Notes: generated by a model not told the origin, from the letters alone. 64,000 bases of DNA from Trichosphaerium sp. ATCC 40318 (GCA_038496445.1 JALMLS010000404.1:124001-188000); one strand, 5' to 3'. Counted from the stretch's first letter, positions 12,936 to 24,876 are shown. Program-made: numbers and translations.

Positions 12936-13808
12936 CTTTGTCGTAAGACAATGTGACTTTGTTGGACCAGTGTGCAGCTCAGAAAAACAACTAATGTGGA
13001 ACGCACGGTGCTCCATTTATTTGTTGAAGATTTAGATAATTACGGAGGCGTTGCAGTTACCGTGTCAATTCGGTTTTTTAACTATTTTGCGTGTTTCTAT
13101 CACAATACAAATGTACAGAATACAAAAGATCATATCGCGTCATCAAGTCTTTTACAAAAAGACAACTTTTACAAATATCTGTGTCACGTGATTAAATGTT
13201 TTAAATTTCAAATGAAATGCGCAAAAAAAGATCAAGGTATTATCTCTTATCGCTCACAATACTATCAACGCGAAATAACCCAAAATTAGATGCATAAAAT
13301 CAATCGTGAAGGTAAAATTTCTCCATCTCGAAGTTCCAACTTTGTGCATCTGGAACGCCCGAAAATAAAAATAAAAACAGATCTCCATGTGCTGTACTTT
13401 TAAATACATGTATTGATTAACAGGTGCGTGCGCCTACACTTGTTTTGCAAGTTCTGTTAACCAAATAACGGTTTTTTTTAACACTGGTATTCAATTTGTA
13501 GTGCTCTACATTGCTACTTCGCCTGATACAGCACTTTGTTTGCATTGAGCAGTTCTAACTTACAAAAATAACTAACACTAGGTGGATAATTAACTGACTG
13601 CTACGGATAATAGACAGGCAAAGACGCCAGTTCTAAAAATGTCTTATAAATAAATGTTGTACTATGGCAAATAACTATCTATATTTAATTACAACGCTTG
13701 GCTAGCTGTGCATTTGCGACAAAATTAAATAGTTTGGACAGTACATTGTGTAATATACTCTGAGCAAAGGGTATCAACGTGATAATAATCTATCATTGTA
13801 TGTTATTT
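12936..13808. other. Spacer 5' of the formin gene
   Basis: No gene seen. It should hold the formin promoter. A CACGTG palindrome lies at about 13186. The open stretch at 12972-13289 (+) overlaps the formin 5' end, is rich in A/T runs and resembles no protein I know. Confidence 0.4.
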
Positions 13809-14490
13809 TTAATCTGTTTTTTTCAATACAACAGAAATGGAATCATTGTGCTGAAGAACCACTTCGTTTTCAGCATTAAGGTCATCATTTATAGACATTG
13901 TACCAAGAACAATCATCTTAGAATGAGGATGACGTTCTGTCAGTATTTTCTTGAACATAGCCAAGGTAGACTACAAATTGCAAACAGGTTAAAAAGCAAC
14001 ACAACAAAATAAGGGATGGTTGTAGCTCGTACATTTACTGGTATCTCCACTGTTTTAGGTGAGGTTCCTAGTATACTCTCACAGTTCTTTGGGAATGAGA
14101 AAGATACACGAATCTTCTACATCAAAGGTTAACAGAGTACAATCTCTAAAAAAGAATGCAAGGTTCAAAGAAGCTTAAAAGGCTGTAATTATTTAGGTTT
14201 CAGGAAGTTTACTCTAACACGTGCGAGAAGAAACCCCTATAAGGAGCCTACTTGGTAAAAACATGCGAAAACACAATCATAAAGGAGCATATGTAACCAG
14301 CAAAGCAAGTAAACCTTACAATACAAAAAAGAAAAAAAACAATATTAAAGTTTTGTTTTGGCGGTTGTGGTAAATTAGGTAAAGCACAATAACAGATATC
14401 GTACAGAAGGTGGTAAATACGTATTGGTTTTATCTACATAATATGGTCCTGCCTTGCCAGACGTAAAGTGCAGCATAGTAGCCTAAACAC
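13809..14490 (-). CDS. Small multi-exon gene with MoaD/ThiS-like beta-grasp C-terminus, 5' end unresolved
   Basis: Two minus-strand exons join in frame. The exon ending at 14116 reads KIRVSFSFPKNCESILG then SPKTVEIPVN; after an intron the next reads STLAMFKKILTERHPHSKM and ends VVLQHNDSISVVLKKTD-stop (13809). Order and spacing match MoaD/MOCS2A sulfur carriers (KVRV..F, VEIP, L...L..RHP, L.xGDEVAVIPP). The C-terminal Gly-Gly needed for thiocarboxylation is absent. A further exon-like piece (14490-14410, MLHFTSGKAGPYYVDKTNTY) lies upstream, and ATG-TAG directly precedes the beta-grasp exon, so the true start is unclear. It could be a non-conjugating ubiquitin-fold domain of another protein or a decaying gene. 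Confidence 0.4.
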
Positions 14491-14677
14491 AACATTAGCA
14501 AGTACAACAACCATAAAATCTTCACTACCATGTTAATAGCCGTAAGCTGAGTGTATCAGGTAGCCTCAAATGTAAGTTCAAGCAAGGTAAAAGGTGAAGC
14601 ATTTTTGTACAAATAGAGCTCAGTTACCTGAACGAGATTCAAAGATTTTTGTACACTTTATTTTTTGTTTGTTTAAG

Positions 14678-17600
14678 TTAGCTTTCAATTGTATCTAACG
14701 GTTCTTCACCTTCTCTCATATCATCATCACTAGTAGGTTCTTCACTACTACTTTCTTCAGCATCAGAAGTATCTGAATCTTCACTGTAATCACTACTTTC
14801 ATCGTCTTCTTCGCTAGTCTCATCGTTTTCTTCGCTACTTTCTTCTTCGCTGCTTTCTTCACTGCTTTCTTCACTGCTCTCTTCTTCGCTGCTTTCTTCG
14901 CTGCTTTCTTCACTACTTTCTTCTTCACTACTGCTGCTTTCTTCACTAGTGTCCTTTGATATGGTTGGAGCAGGTTGAGGTGTTGAATAAATATCGCGGT
15001 CTGTATTAACAGAACCTGGCATTTTACCAGCAGCACGGAGAGGTGTTGAATTAACAGTTTTAGGCTGTTCTGATCTGAAAATAACAAAGTATGCAATTAC
15101 AATAATGGCTACAAGTATAATAACTGTAACAACAACTAAAGAGCAAGTGAGAAAAAGAAGATGAATGTAAAAAAATCTTTACCAACTATAATGATAGGAA
15201 TTGTATCATCACTTGTTGGCGATTCTGTGGATGTTGATGTTGAAGGAGTTTGAGTAGTTACAGGAGAAGCTGATACAGGTGAGGTTGTTGCAGGAGATGC
15301 AACAATAAGTGATGAAGGCTGCAATGCTGCTGGAGCAGTCTATTGAACAAAAAGTAAGAAGAAAATCCATGATTTTATCACAAGAAAGAAACGTACAACA
15401 ACGCTTTGTCCTGCATTTGTAACAATAGATGTTGTAGTTGCAAGTTTTGTAGGATCATTTAAGTAAGATGACACTACACTAGCAATACTTCCAGAACCTA
15501 TAACAATCACAATAAGCAAAAAAACAAGCAAGCCAAAAGGTTTTTTTTTTAAAAGATGTCTTCATACCACTGTTACTGTTTATTGATACAACGACCGTTG
15601 TTTGTGCCTGACGCTTATTACTAGTACTAGATTTTTGTGCTATAGTACCATCAGAGCTATTAAGGCCCATCCCTGTAAGTATAGCACCACCAACTGTGTT
15701 TACAACACTAGCAGGTGCAGGGAAGGGTTCAGCAATAACTAATCCGACTTCAATACCTGCACAAACAAACTAAGTTAACATACAGTCACGTGTCGTCAAT
15801 AAACGTTAACAAATGGGCAGCAAAAGAAAGCTCAAAACACATCAAACAAGCCCAAGAGAAACTTAAACCGTACCTGTCTCTGGGCATGCTGTTGCTGGGT
15901 TTCCAGATGAGAATGTTATAAAACCACGCTGTAAAAATCGTAAGGTGAGTATGTAATTAAGGTTAGATACTTGGAACTAAGAAAAATGATCGTACACCAA
16001 GAGTCCAAGTTGTTACAGCACCTGAAAAAACAAAAGCAAAATTTATTGTAGGGTAGAAAGGTGCAGTGCCATTAAACACTGTAGGTTGTGTTGTACTACC
16101 AACAGGGGATATCATGTTATTATCACCAATAGGTACTGTGATTTCTTCGGTCTATAAGAGAAAGGTTTAAGACAAGTTAAAAAAATGAGTGTTCGAACAT
16201 TGACGTACAGTCACCCATCCTAGATAAGCAGTAAATGTACCATCGTTATTATCTTGGATACAATCACCTCTAGGCTCAATCTAAAACATAACTTAATAAG
16301 TGTGTACAAGCATGGCTACTAGAATAGATTATTGAAGCACATACGTTTGGTAAAGAGCTAGGCACTTGAGTAGGAGCATCTGTTGTAGGTGTAAATACTG
16401 TTGGAGCTACTGTAGTTGGAGAAGCAGTTGTGGGTGGTACTATAGCCATAGATGGCGCATCAGTTGTTGGCATGACAGTAGGTGAAGGTGTCGTTGGTGC
16501 TTCGGTAGTTGGAGAGACAGTTGTTGGAGCTGTTGGTGGAGCTGTTGTCGGTACTGTTGGCGCTTCAGTTGTTGGAGGGACAGTCGTTGGAGGCAGTGTC
16601 GTTGAAGCGGTAGTTGTCGGAGGAACAGTTGTTGGTAATGTTGGTGCTCCCGTTGTTGGGGACACACTTGTTGGAGGAGCAGTAGTGGGTGGAACTGTTG
16701 TTGGTGGGACAGTTGTGGGTGGAACAGTTGTTGGAGGAAGTGTCGTTGGTAGTGTTTCTGGCAATGGAGGGATAGTTGTTGGAGGGACAGTTGTTGGAGG
16801 AACAGTCGTTGGTAGTGTTTCTGGCAATGGAGGGATAGTTGTTGGAGGAACAGTTGTGGGTGGAATAGTTGTTGGAGGGACAGTTGTTGGAGGAACAGTT
16901 GTGGGTGGAACAGTTGTTGGAGGGATAGTTGTTGGAGGAACAGTTGTGGGTGGAATAGTTGTTGGAGGAACAGTTGTGGGTGGAACAGTTGTTGGAGGGA
17001 TAGTTGTTGGAGGGACAGTCGTTGGAGGTAGTGTCGTTGGAGGTAGTGTTGTTGGAGGTATACTTGTGATTGTGTAAATTGTTGTAAAAGAAGTAGGGAC
17101 TCCTACGTCAGGTAGATCAACCCTATATCAAGTTTTAGTTTTGAGGATGTGCTAGAATAAAGTTTCCAAAAAAAGGTGGCTGTACATTATTGTTGAGTCA
17201 GTAAATGCTAGTACAGGATCACTCGCATATTCAGTAGATACAAGAACAACGTCTAAAGAGAATTAAAAAGATATGACAATAAAACAAGCGTAAAGGCGTT
17301 TAAACGGTTATAGGAAATAGGTGGACGCGTCAATAGCGATTTGATTGCGTATTGCAAGCCGTCAGAGCGTTTTCTGTCTTAAATCGTTATTTTGTTTTCT
17401 TACCTGCCACCTGCGGCGCATCAAAGTTTATTGTTATGTTTACTGCTTCGTCTAGCATAGTTGAAGTGAATGTTAAAGAAGTTGAATCGATGTCAATTTT
17501 CAAGGTAACACCACCCATTCCAACTATATTATACTCTGGTATAGGAGTGTCTACGTCTGATACGCAAAAGAATGGAATTGTTTTACCAATTGGAACCTCT

Positions 17601-17768
17601 CCGACCGTTGCGATGACGTCAGTACCATCACCTACTATTGCTGTCGCGTTTCCTGTTGCTCCTACTACAAATAGCGTTAAATAGGCTTAAAAGTATATTT
17701 ATTGGCCTACCAAGAGCGTTGACAGCTAATGCAAGTGCTACAATAATAGCAGCAAGTCTCAAAACCAT
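14678..17768 (-). CDS. Mucin-like type I membrane protein with acidic Ser/Glu cytoplasmic tail
   Basis: Cell-surface protein read from ATG 17768, which opens a signal peptide (MVLRLAAIIVALALAVNALG). An N-terminal domain (DVIATVGEVPIGKTIPFFCV, about 17640-17400) and DVVLVSTEYASDPVLAFTD precede a long Thr/Pro block (17060-16380) of TTVPP/TTLPP units, a typical O-glycosylated stalk. Next comes a domain with GDCIQDNNDGTFTAYLGWVT, then VPIGDNNMISPVG and WTLGRGFITFSSGNP, resembling the C..DNGDGTYTAYFGY surface module. More Ser/Thr linker, a transmembrane helix (VVVTVIILVAIIVIAYFVIF, about 15135-15075) and a cytoplasmic tail of SSEEESSEESSEE repeats end at 14678. About ten introns. Ligand unknown; adhesion or a protective coat is inferred. 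Confidence 0.75.
14770..14945. repeat. Coding repeat of Ser-Ser-Glu-Glu units
   Basis: Tandem ctttcttcttcgctg-type units encode SSEEESSEE on the minus strand in the cytoplasmic tail of the mucin-like protein. The S-E-E spacing matches casein-kinase-2 acceptor sites (S-x-x-E), so heavy phosphorylation is plausible but not shown. Confidence 0.8.
16380..17060. repeat. Minisatellite encoding the TTVPP stalk
   Basis: Degenerate 15-bp tandem units (plus-strand form ggaacagttgttgga and variants) encode PPTTV pentapeptides on the minus strand. A larger duplicated block repeats a Gly-poor insert (plus-strand ggtagtgtttctggcaatgg) at about 16748 and 16812. Such coding minisatellites usually vary in length between strains. 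Confidence 0.85.
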
Positions 17769-18350
17769 TTTAGTGCTGTTTAGGCAAGTGGGTTTTTGCT
17801 AGTATGTTCGTTTTTGGCATGACACGACATTTCTTGACTTGCAGAAATGCTTGCAGTAAAGCACATTGTTTTAGCGCTAAGCCTGATTCCTTCGGGATAG
17901 TCTGTAAGTATAGGTAGCCTTGTGCAACTATGCAAGCTAAAACATTAGTGTATCTATGGGTACTTCACGTGAGCATAAAAGCAGAAAGTCACGTGGGTGC
18001 TACAAATCGGAGTGTCCTTTCAAAAGTAAACTCACCTCTACAATAAGTCAAATCCCATGATTTACTTTGTAGCACATGCTACTGTCTCACTACCTTGACT
18101 CTAAATTGTTCACAATTGATTAAATAGGGGCAGCATCGCTTTGTACAATACTACCATTTGGCCAAGGGAACTGGTTGCCTTTTGTTTAAAGGAGAAAATG
18201 AACATGTGCTGGCGTCCTATGCGCAAGCGAAAGAGTTTGCCTTGCTTGCTTAACAGTTTCAATGAATGAACACACTTATGGAAAGAGTTTTGTAGTCAAA
18301 AAGAACATTATTTGCCAAACGTTACATTGCGTAGACGCTCTATTGAAGCC
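17769..18350. promoter_or_regulatory. Intergenic region holding a dispersed direct repeat
   Basis: This divergent spacer lies between the mucin-like gene (-) and an F-box/MORN gene (+). Bases 17872-18066 resemble 42232-42427 in the same orientation, including shared stretches gagcataa and gaaagtcacgtg plus gctacaaa. In both places the repeat sits a short way upstream of a minus-strand gene, so it may be a duplicated promoter or a small non-autonomous element. Two CACGTG sites lie at about 17967 and 17990. Confidence 0.45.
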
Positions 18351-18998
18351 ATGAATAAACAACAACATACTAGGGAATCTGTTGGTGGGAAAAAGGCTCC
18401 GCGGAGGTACAACCGTATACTAGACCTTCCATTGGAGTTACAGCTTGATATTATGGAAGAAGGTGAAATAAATATGAAATGGCCTCTTTTTTCAAAGCAA
18501 GCAGCAACGACAACCAGGTTTGATAGTAATCTAAATAAACATGGTAAATGGGTTAAATACAAGACGGACAAGAATAAAAATATGTATTTGGTGTCAAAGG
18601 AATACTGGAAACATGGAAAACGCAATGGAGATTCGCAAAAAATGAATAAAAATGGAACTATCAGGATACATTGTTCCTTTGTTGATAACAAGCTTGAGGG
18701 AGTTTACAAACATTGGCATGAAAATGGTATGGTTTGGGAGGATTCTAATTACATTAATGGTGTCCAAGAAGGCAAGTGCAGACTTTGGTTTAGTAATGGT
18801 TCAATACAACAAAAAAGTCACTATGTCAATGGCTTATTTAGCGGAGAATATAAGAGCTATTATCCAAATGGTGTATTGAAAATACACTGTTTCTATAAGA
18901 AAGGAAAGGTATCTGGTGAATATAAACAATGGAGCAGACTTGGTGTTCTAAAGGAACACTGTTATAAACATGATGGTAAATCTTGGCGCATTAGTTAA
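18351..18998 (+). CDS. F-box-like/MORN_2 (YwqK-type) repeat protein, 215 aa, intronless
   Basis: The first ATG is at 18351; the open frame before it has only TTG. Residues 20-60 carry the family's F-box-like signature (ILDLPLELQLDIM, then LFSKQAATTTRFDSNL and HGKW). From about residue 85 come five roughly 23-residue MORN_2/YwqK repeats, such as EGVYKHWHENGMVWEDSNYI and SGEYKSYYPNGVLKIHCFY. Single exon and short compared with the 350-residue members at 36764 and 55799. The gene at 19239-20203, convergent on the other strand, is its closest relative by N-terminus. A ubiquitin-ligase adaptor role is inferred only from the F-box-like segment. Confidence 0.75.
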   Translation: MNKQQHTRESVGGKKAPRRYNRILDLPLELQLDIMEEGEINMKWPLFSKQAATTTRFDSNLNKHGKWVKYKTDKNKNMYLVSKEYWKHGKRNGDSQKMNKNGTIRIHCSFVDNKLEGVYKHWHENGMVWEDSNYINGVQEGKCRLWFSNGSIQQKSHYVNGLFSGEYKSYYPNGVLKIHCFYKKGKVSGEYKQWSRLGVLKEHCYKHDGKSWRIS

Positions 18999-19238
18999 GT
19001 TCTTTCTATTAGATAAAACCACATGTTTTGGGAACTGTATATTGCGCCTCATTGTGTTTGTGTGCACAAACAAATAAACCCTTTATTCACTCTGAGTTTT
19101 TATCCAGAGTTTGGATATGTCTTTCTTTTTATTCTTTGAAGTTGGTTTTGAGCAAATACAGTGCAAACAACTTTGTCCTTCCAGCTAATGTTCCGCCCAT
19201 TGCAATTAGATATGCATTAAACAAATGAGGCAACAGAT

Positions 19239-20203
19239 TTAAAACATAAAGCATAAAAGGGTGCTGATCACAACGATCAAAAACCCAACCACTAGCAATA
19301 CAATGCAAATACACAATATCCTATATTCGCTCATATCATTAAGTTTTGTACTGTAGTCTTCTGCAATTAGTTGTCCATTTAAATCCCATTCTTTACTCCA
19401 TAGACGCACACCATACTTAAGCATAACTACACTCCTAAGTTTGCCATTAAAATACCACATCTTACGCTCTCCATGTTGTTTATTTTGGACACACTTGAAC
19501 TTCTTTTCTAATTGGCCATTTCTATACCATGCTTTATACTCTCCTTCTATCTTCCCATCAACACAATAGTATTCACTGTGCAGCTGCCCATTATCATGCC
19601 ACCCCTTGAACTCTCCTTCTTCTTTGCCTTTGATGTAATAACCGTGAATGATCATGTTGCCATTATCATAAAAAGACTTGTATTCTCCTTCAAGAAAACC
19701 ATCTATGTAGTAACAATGCTTCTTTAAACGTTTAAATCGATCCCACTCTTTGTACTCCCCATGAAGCTGGCCATGTCTAAAATTACACTCAGACTACCAT
19801 AAATTAGTCACAAACAATAAACATCATGCGTATACACATGACCACGTGGAGTTGAAACTATTTTTCACAACGAATTTAAATTAGTCTTGTAAATGTATCG
19901 TTGGTTGAGTGCACTCAACATCACTATATTGGTTTAGGTTGCTTTTTCTTGTTTGTTTACCTTACGGTGATAGTGGATAGAGCGCTTATTTCGAGTATTA
20001 GGGTCGAAAAAATACTTAATTTTGCTTTTTATCCACTTTCCATGTTTTTTAAGTTCATCATCAAACCTTGTGGTTGTTGCCGTGTATTTTGATAGAAGAG
20101 GCCATTGTACATAGACTGCAAAGTCTACATCAATCATATCAAGCTGTAGCTCAAGCGGAAGGTTCAACACGTGACAATATTCTGATTTCGAAGCACTCAT
20201 CAT
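19239..20203 (-). CDS. F-box-like/MORN_2 repeat protein with C-terminal membrane anchor, two exons
   Basis: Exon 1 starts at the ATG pair at 20203/20200 and carries the F-box-like segment (VLNLPLELQLDMI, then LSKYTATTTRFDDELKKHG). It ends at 19961, where AAG is followed by GTAAAC. The intron 19960-19794 ends in TAG, and the frame continues in phase 0 as SECNFRHGQLHGEYKEW. About six MORN_2 repeats follow, such as EGEFKGWHDNGQLHSEYY. The last 35 residues form a hydrophobic helix (ILCICIVLLVVGFLIVVIST), so the protein is probably tail-anchored, unlike its siblings. Confidence 0.75.
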
Positions 20204-20514
20204 GTATCTCTTCTCGTGTGATGTTATGCGTTTCAGATACTCTGAACTTAACAAGTGCACAACTTAATAGCACGAACACTAGAGAACAAGACGCTCAATA
20301 CACGTGCTACGCTATGTGTATTGTAAATTAACATAACATTGCATTGAGTTTACAACTATGTATTGTAGCTTACACCTCAAAAAATTCTCTGCCTGGCAAG
20401 AGATCCAAAAAGCAAAGACCCACGTGGTAATTTGTTATTGTTTATTTTGTTCGTTGACATTGAAATGTGCAAGCAATCAAAATGCTGGCCACGAACGACA
20501 TGACCATTTGACGA
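20204..20514. other. Spacer
   Basis: Lies 5' of the tail-anchored F-box/MORN gene and 3' of the 77-residue gene. CACGTG palindromes occur at about 20168, 20300 and 20420. No ORF seen that I would support. Confidence 0.4.
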
Positions 20515-20748
20515 TCAATCTTCTGCGTTGTCCATTTTTTTTAATAACGGTGAGGTTTGTAGTATACTTGCTGCGTCACGAGGTTTATCATCGATTTTAG
20601 CTGCGAGTGGTTTATGTCTAAGCTTTCCAGATGTAGGATTCAACATTCGAAGCAAAGCACCCGGTGGTCGTATTACAGGCGTTGTATTCTTTGTTGAGCC
20701 TTGATTTTGCGTATTTGCGCCCTTATTGGTTGTATTGTTGGTTGACAT
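20515..20748 (-). CDS. Hypothetical small basic protein, 77 aa
   Basis: Complete ORF from ATG 20748 to TGA 20515. The first 25 residues are Asn/Thr/Gln-rich (MSTNNTTNKGANTQNQGSTK). The rest is basic and Pro-containing (IRPPGALLRMLNPTSGKLRH, KPLAAKIDDKPRDAASIL). No signal peptide, membrane segment or recognised domain. Composition suggests a disordered protein. No paralogue in the window. Confidence 0.5.
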   Translation of the reverse strand: MSTNNTTNKGANTQNQGSTKNTTPVIRPPGALLRMLNPTSGKLRHKPLAAKIDDKPRDAASILQTSPLLKKMDNAED

Positions 20749-20936
20749 TCGTTTTGCGCTGGGGAGAGGGTGCTAGGATGTAAATTCCAAACTATTGACA
20801 TGCGCTAAGTCAGTGTATTGGTAAACGCTTTCTTAACTCAGTTTATCGTAAAGTTTTTCAACAAACGCTGTAAAAACTTGCAAGTAAAGAAATTCGCTGC
20901 ATATAAAATAACAAGGTCATCGGTATTACTCACCAA

Positions 20937-21366
20937 TCATTCGTCACGTGACTTAGATTTTCTTGGGTTTTTTTGGATTAGTGTCCCACATAATATCATA
21001 ACAAGTGAGTCTGGTGGCGGAACAACAATATTAGCAGTGTGCAACATTTGGCGTGAGCTGACGGTGACAACATTTCGTATGAAGAATTTACGTAGGTTTG
21101 CCAAGGTACTCATAGTGTATTGTGTCTTCTTCGTTCGATAGAGATGAGAAAAGAGCTGAACGGCGTACGGCTTCAGTATTTTTTTTTCTTACATATGTTT
21201 GTTTAATCTCCTGTGGAGTATTCACACGCACTGAAACTGCGTCAGAAGACAAAATAAAAATTATTTGAGCGCTTACGTGACTTTTATTCAAATGTCTCCC
21301 TCCGCTTCTCCTACACAAGCCTGTGACGCTATTGCTGGATGCTAGAGTATTTAAATACAAACACAT
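20937..21366 (-). CDS. Hypothetical small protein, probably two exons
   Basis: ATG 21366 opens MCLYLNTLASSNSVTGLCRR, an N-terminus rich in Ser/Arg and poor in acidic residues, as in mitochondrial targeting peptides. The frame continues through VRVNTPQEIKQTYVRKKNTE and FSSLSNEEDTIHY. Splicing at GTACCT (about 21110) to an acceptor ending GTCAG keeps the frame and yields SRQMLHTANIVVPPPDSLVM, then ILCGTLIQKNPRKSKSRDE-stop (20937). The splice model is inferred. No family recognised. Confidence 0.4.
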
Positions 21367-21577
21367 AAAAAGCCTTTCGCGTACTTACATTTAGATCACG
21401 GTTTTATCACGTGTTGACTGTGGTAGGCGCACTACAAGTTTCTATTAGGTCTACCACACAAAATGCCATCCTTTGACTGCTTGTGTTTGCGGTCTCTTCC
21501 AAACTGATAGCCATACGTCTGTTGACGCTTGATTGTAGATTTAACCAAGTTTGACCATTTTTACTTAAAATAAGATT

Positions 21578-24500
21578 ATGTTGGTATCACGTGCGTTTGT
21601 GGCTTGTATACTACTCGTAGTCTCTTCGAACTACGTATGTAGCCGTAGTACTGCGTCCACAACCGACTTGGAAATAGTAAAAGACAATTACAGGCAAACC
21701 GTTTACCACCGCTTCAAACGTTCTTATTTCTTGTACTAGGAGTATATTCCTTGCGTCAGCAAGTCATGAGCCTCAAGATGCGACTGTAAAGCAGTATATG
21801 GCCACACTTGAGAAGAATGGAACTTGGCCTGATATTGGCACGTGTTTTAAACCGATTTAACAGTGTCTTTTAGTTTCAAATCCAATTTTCTTTATGGTAT
21901 TCTAACTTTGTTTTAGATTACAAAGATCAAGAACGCTCCGGGTGGAAGACTGTAGAGCATCTAAAGCGTGTTACTACAATGGTAGAAGTTTACAGTCTAA
22001 ATGGTGGATCATTGTATCATGACAAAACGCTTTGGGAAACGGTAAACTAACAACTTCTTTCTTGATGATTTTTTAACCTTCGAAAAGTTGAATCTCGCGT
22101 TTAATTTCTGGCTTGAGAAAGACTTCAAAAACCCGAACTGGTACTGTAAAGATACGACGATTATTTTAATAATAACACAGGTGGTGGAATGAAATTGGTG
22201 TTCCATTGCAGATGGGAGAGATTGCAGTTTTAGTTGGATCAGAACTAAACAACAACCAAACTTCGAAGATGGTTCAAATTATGGCAAGAGCTGATTGGAA
22301 AGGTTGGACTGGAGAGAACACTGTATGGATGGCTGTGATCCATACTTACAGTGCTTGTCTTACTGGAGACGTCTCGTACATGTCAGAGGCGTTTGATAAG
22401 TGAGTTGTAGCTTACAGACTTATTCCTAACAAGTTTGTTTTACAACAGGATTTACTCAACTGTTGTTTTCACACCTGGTGAAGAAGATGGTATTAAAATA
22501 GATGGTTCATTCTTTCAACATGGTTCCAGAGTGAGATCGTGTCATTACGTTGTTTAACTGATACAGTGAATAGCTGTATTCTGGTAGTTACGGCGCTTCA
22601 TTTACAGCCGATTTAGTTCAAGTTATTTTCTCAACAAAGAATACTTCTTTTGAGATTCCTCAAAGTAAGCTATCAATACTTTCCAAAGACGTACTTGATG
22701 GTCAACAAGTAGGTTTATTTATTATCAAACTTACCTTACCAACACTACTTGTAGTGGCTAATGCGTGGTGGTTTGTGGGATATTTCATGCAAAGGTAAAG
22801 GCACATTTAGTTTCTTTTTTTACAGTAGTTGGTAGGACGTGCCATCACTAGGAACAATGGATTGAAAGTTGCTTGGAATGCCACAATGTTAGGTGACGTA
22901 CCTGGATCGCGTCATAGCGAATATGAAGCGTATGCATCTCGTTTAAGTACGTTAGTTCTAAATAAAGCCCTGGTTTTAATAATGTTCTCAAACAGAAACT
23001 GGAAAACCGTTGAAACCAGAAGCAAATAGATTTTTTTGGATGGCTGATTTTATGACACATTATAGACACGCATACACTGTATCAATTAAGAGTACGCAAA
23101 CATGTTTCCTCATAAAACTATGAAAACAACACTAGTGACAAAGAACCGCAACTAATTTATTTTCTTGTACAGTGTTTTCTAAAAGGACATACAATGCTGA
23201 ATGTGTCAACACTGAAGGAAAGAAATCAGTTCATTTATCAGATGGAACCAATTACATTTACACAACAGGTATTCTTTTGGTTGTTCATTTTGCTTTTCAG
23301 AAGAATGTTTTCGCACGTGATTAACATTATTACTTGTTGCTCTAAACTGGTTTGACTTTTGTTTCAAGGCGCTGAATATGTGAATATATTTCCGACTTGG
23401 GACTGGGAGAAGATACCTGGTATTACATCAACAGAAGGTAAAAATAAAAAAAATGTGCTTTTAGTTTTGGTACGCTACTTACTGTTCCAAGGTGGTACAT
23501 TCGATTGTGGCAAAACAAAAACGCTCGGCACAACAAGTTTCGTTGGTGGTGTATCAGATGGACTTTATGGTGTTGCTGCATATGATTTTAGAAGTCCGTT
23601 CAAGGGACCAATCTCTGCAAAGTGCGCTTTCTAATTCACTTTTTTATTCAAACTATTTCGTTAATATTTCGTGCTGCAGAAAGAGTTGGTTCTTTTATGA
23701 TGATTTGGTTGTAGCACTTGGTAACTCTATAAATATATCAACAAACCAAAAAGTAACAACATCTATTAATCAGGTACACACCACTTATGAGGATGTTTAT
23801 TCCTTTTTATCTCTTTGCCAGTTTTTTTGCTGTTAGCAACTGTTTTTACTTGAACCATTGATTTACACGGTTGCCTAGTGCCTACTTGAAGGCGATGTAT
23901 ATACATCTGAATCATCTACACCATTGTCAAAAGGAAAGCATTCTTTATCTTCCCTGAAGTACGTTGAATCTGAAATTGTTCTTATCGCTTTGTTGAATGT
24001 ATTGAAACAGTTTAATTTAGGTGGGTTCATCATAACAATGTCGGATACCTTTTCCCATCACCAACATCTGTACAGCTGAATAACGATGTACAGAATGGAA
24101 CTTGGTTTGAAATCGGTACAGGATCAGACAGTCCAATCTCAAGGTAAAAAAGTTGTCCAAATTGTATTTTGTTTAACATCAAAACATAGAAATGTTTTCA
24201 ACATGTACCTTGACCATGGTGTTGGTGTACAACATGGTTCATACCAATACACTCTTGTACACACACTATCAATTTAATGTAAGCATCTTCCTTACACAAA
24301 TTAGGTACCTGGTGTGTCGTATTCAGACTTCAAGACAAACTTGATGAAATACACAAACCAATTCAAAATAATAAAAAATGACGAATATCAAACATCTGTA
24401 GAAAACACAGGCAAGTCATTATACCCTCCTTGTCTTGTTCATGTATTAACACATATAGACTTATCAATCCTGAGTATTATATTTTGGTCTTCTGGATCAG

Positions 24501-24876
24501 TAAACGGAACAGAATGGTCTGTGACAGCATCACAACCTTCTGTTGTTCAAGTCAGAAAATCAACAAACAAAGGTATACATCAGCTTGCATTTCGTTGTTT
24601 GAGTTAACTTACCTTAAAATAATATCTAACATCTCATCAGTAAGCATCTCAGCATCAAACCCATCTAGAGATGAATCAGGAAATAAACTGGTTGTAACAA
24701 TCAACCAGAAACTGTATGGAACAGGATGTACTGTTAGTGGAGATGATACAAAAGTTTCATTCAATTTCCCAACAGATGACCATGCTGGAGAGCCTATTGT
24801 ACGTTAAGTTAAACAATACGGTCGCTATTTGCTTACGACTGCATTTTAGACAATCGCATGCTCAATTGAAGCTTGA
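21578..24876 (+). pseudogene. Polysaccharide lyase family 8 (hyaluronate/chondroitin/xanthan-lyase type), copy 1, frameshifted
   Basis: Inverted copy of the gene at 27407-30707. The ATG at 21578 begins a signal peptide (MLVSRAFVACILLVVSSNYV). After YHRFKRSY the frame hits TAG at about 21736: here ttatttcttgtactagg replaces ttatttattggctagg of copy 2, a net 1-base gain. Downstream exons are open and carry PL8 motifs: NWWNEIGVPLQMGEIAVLV (from about 22135), GSFFQHGS and YSGSYGASFTADLVQ (22510-22625), DISCKGRAITRNNG (22780-22865), beta-sandwich exons to 24810, and a last exon TIACSIEA-stop (24876). Shared introns show duplication at the DNA level. Likely a recent pseudogene unless a downstream start or error restores it. 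Confidence 0.8.

Noticed and set aside
16430..17077. Long plus-strand ORF of VVGGT repeats
   Set aside because: It is the antisense of the TTVPP minisatellite in the spliced, signal-bearing mucin-like gene; no start context or domain of its own.
18308..18691. Minus-strand ORF of 127 residues
   Set aside because: Antisense shadow of the F-box/MORN gene at 18351-18998.
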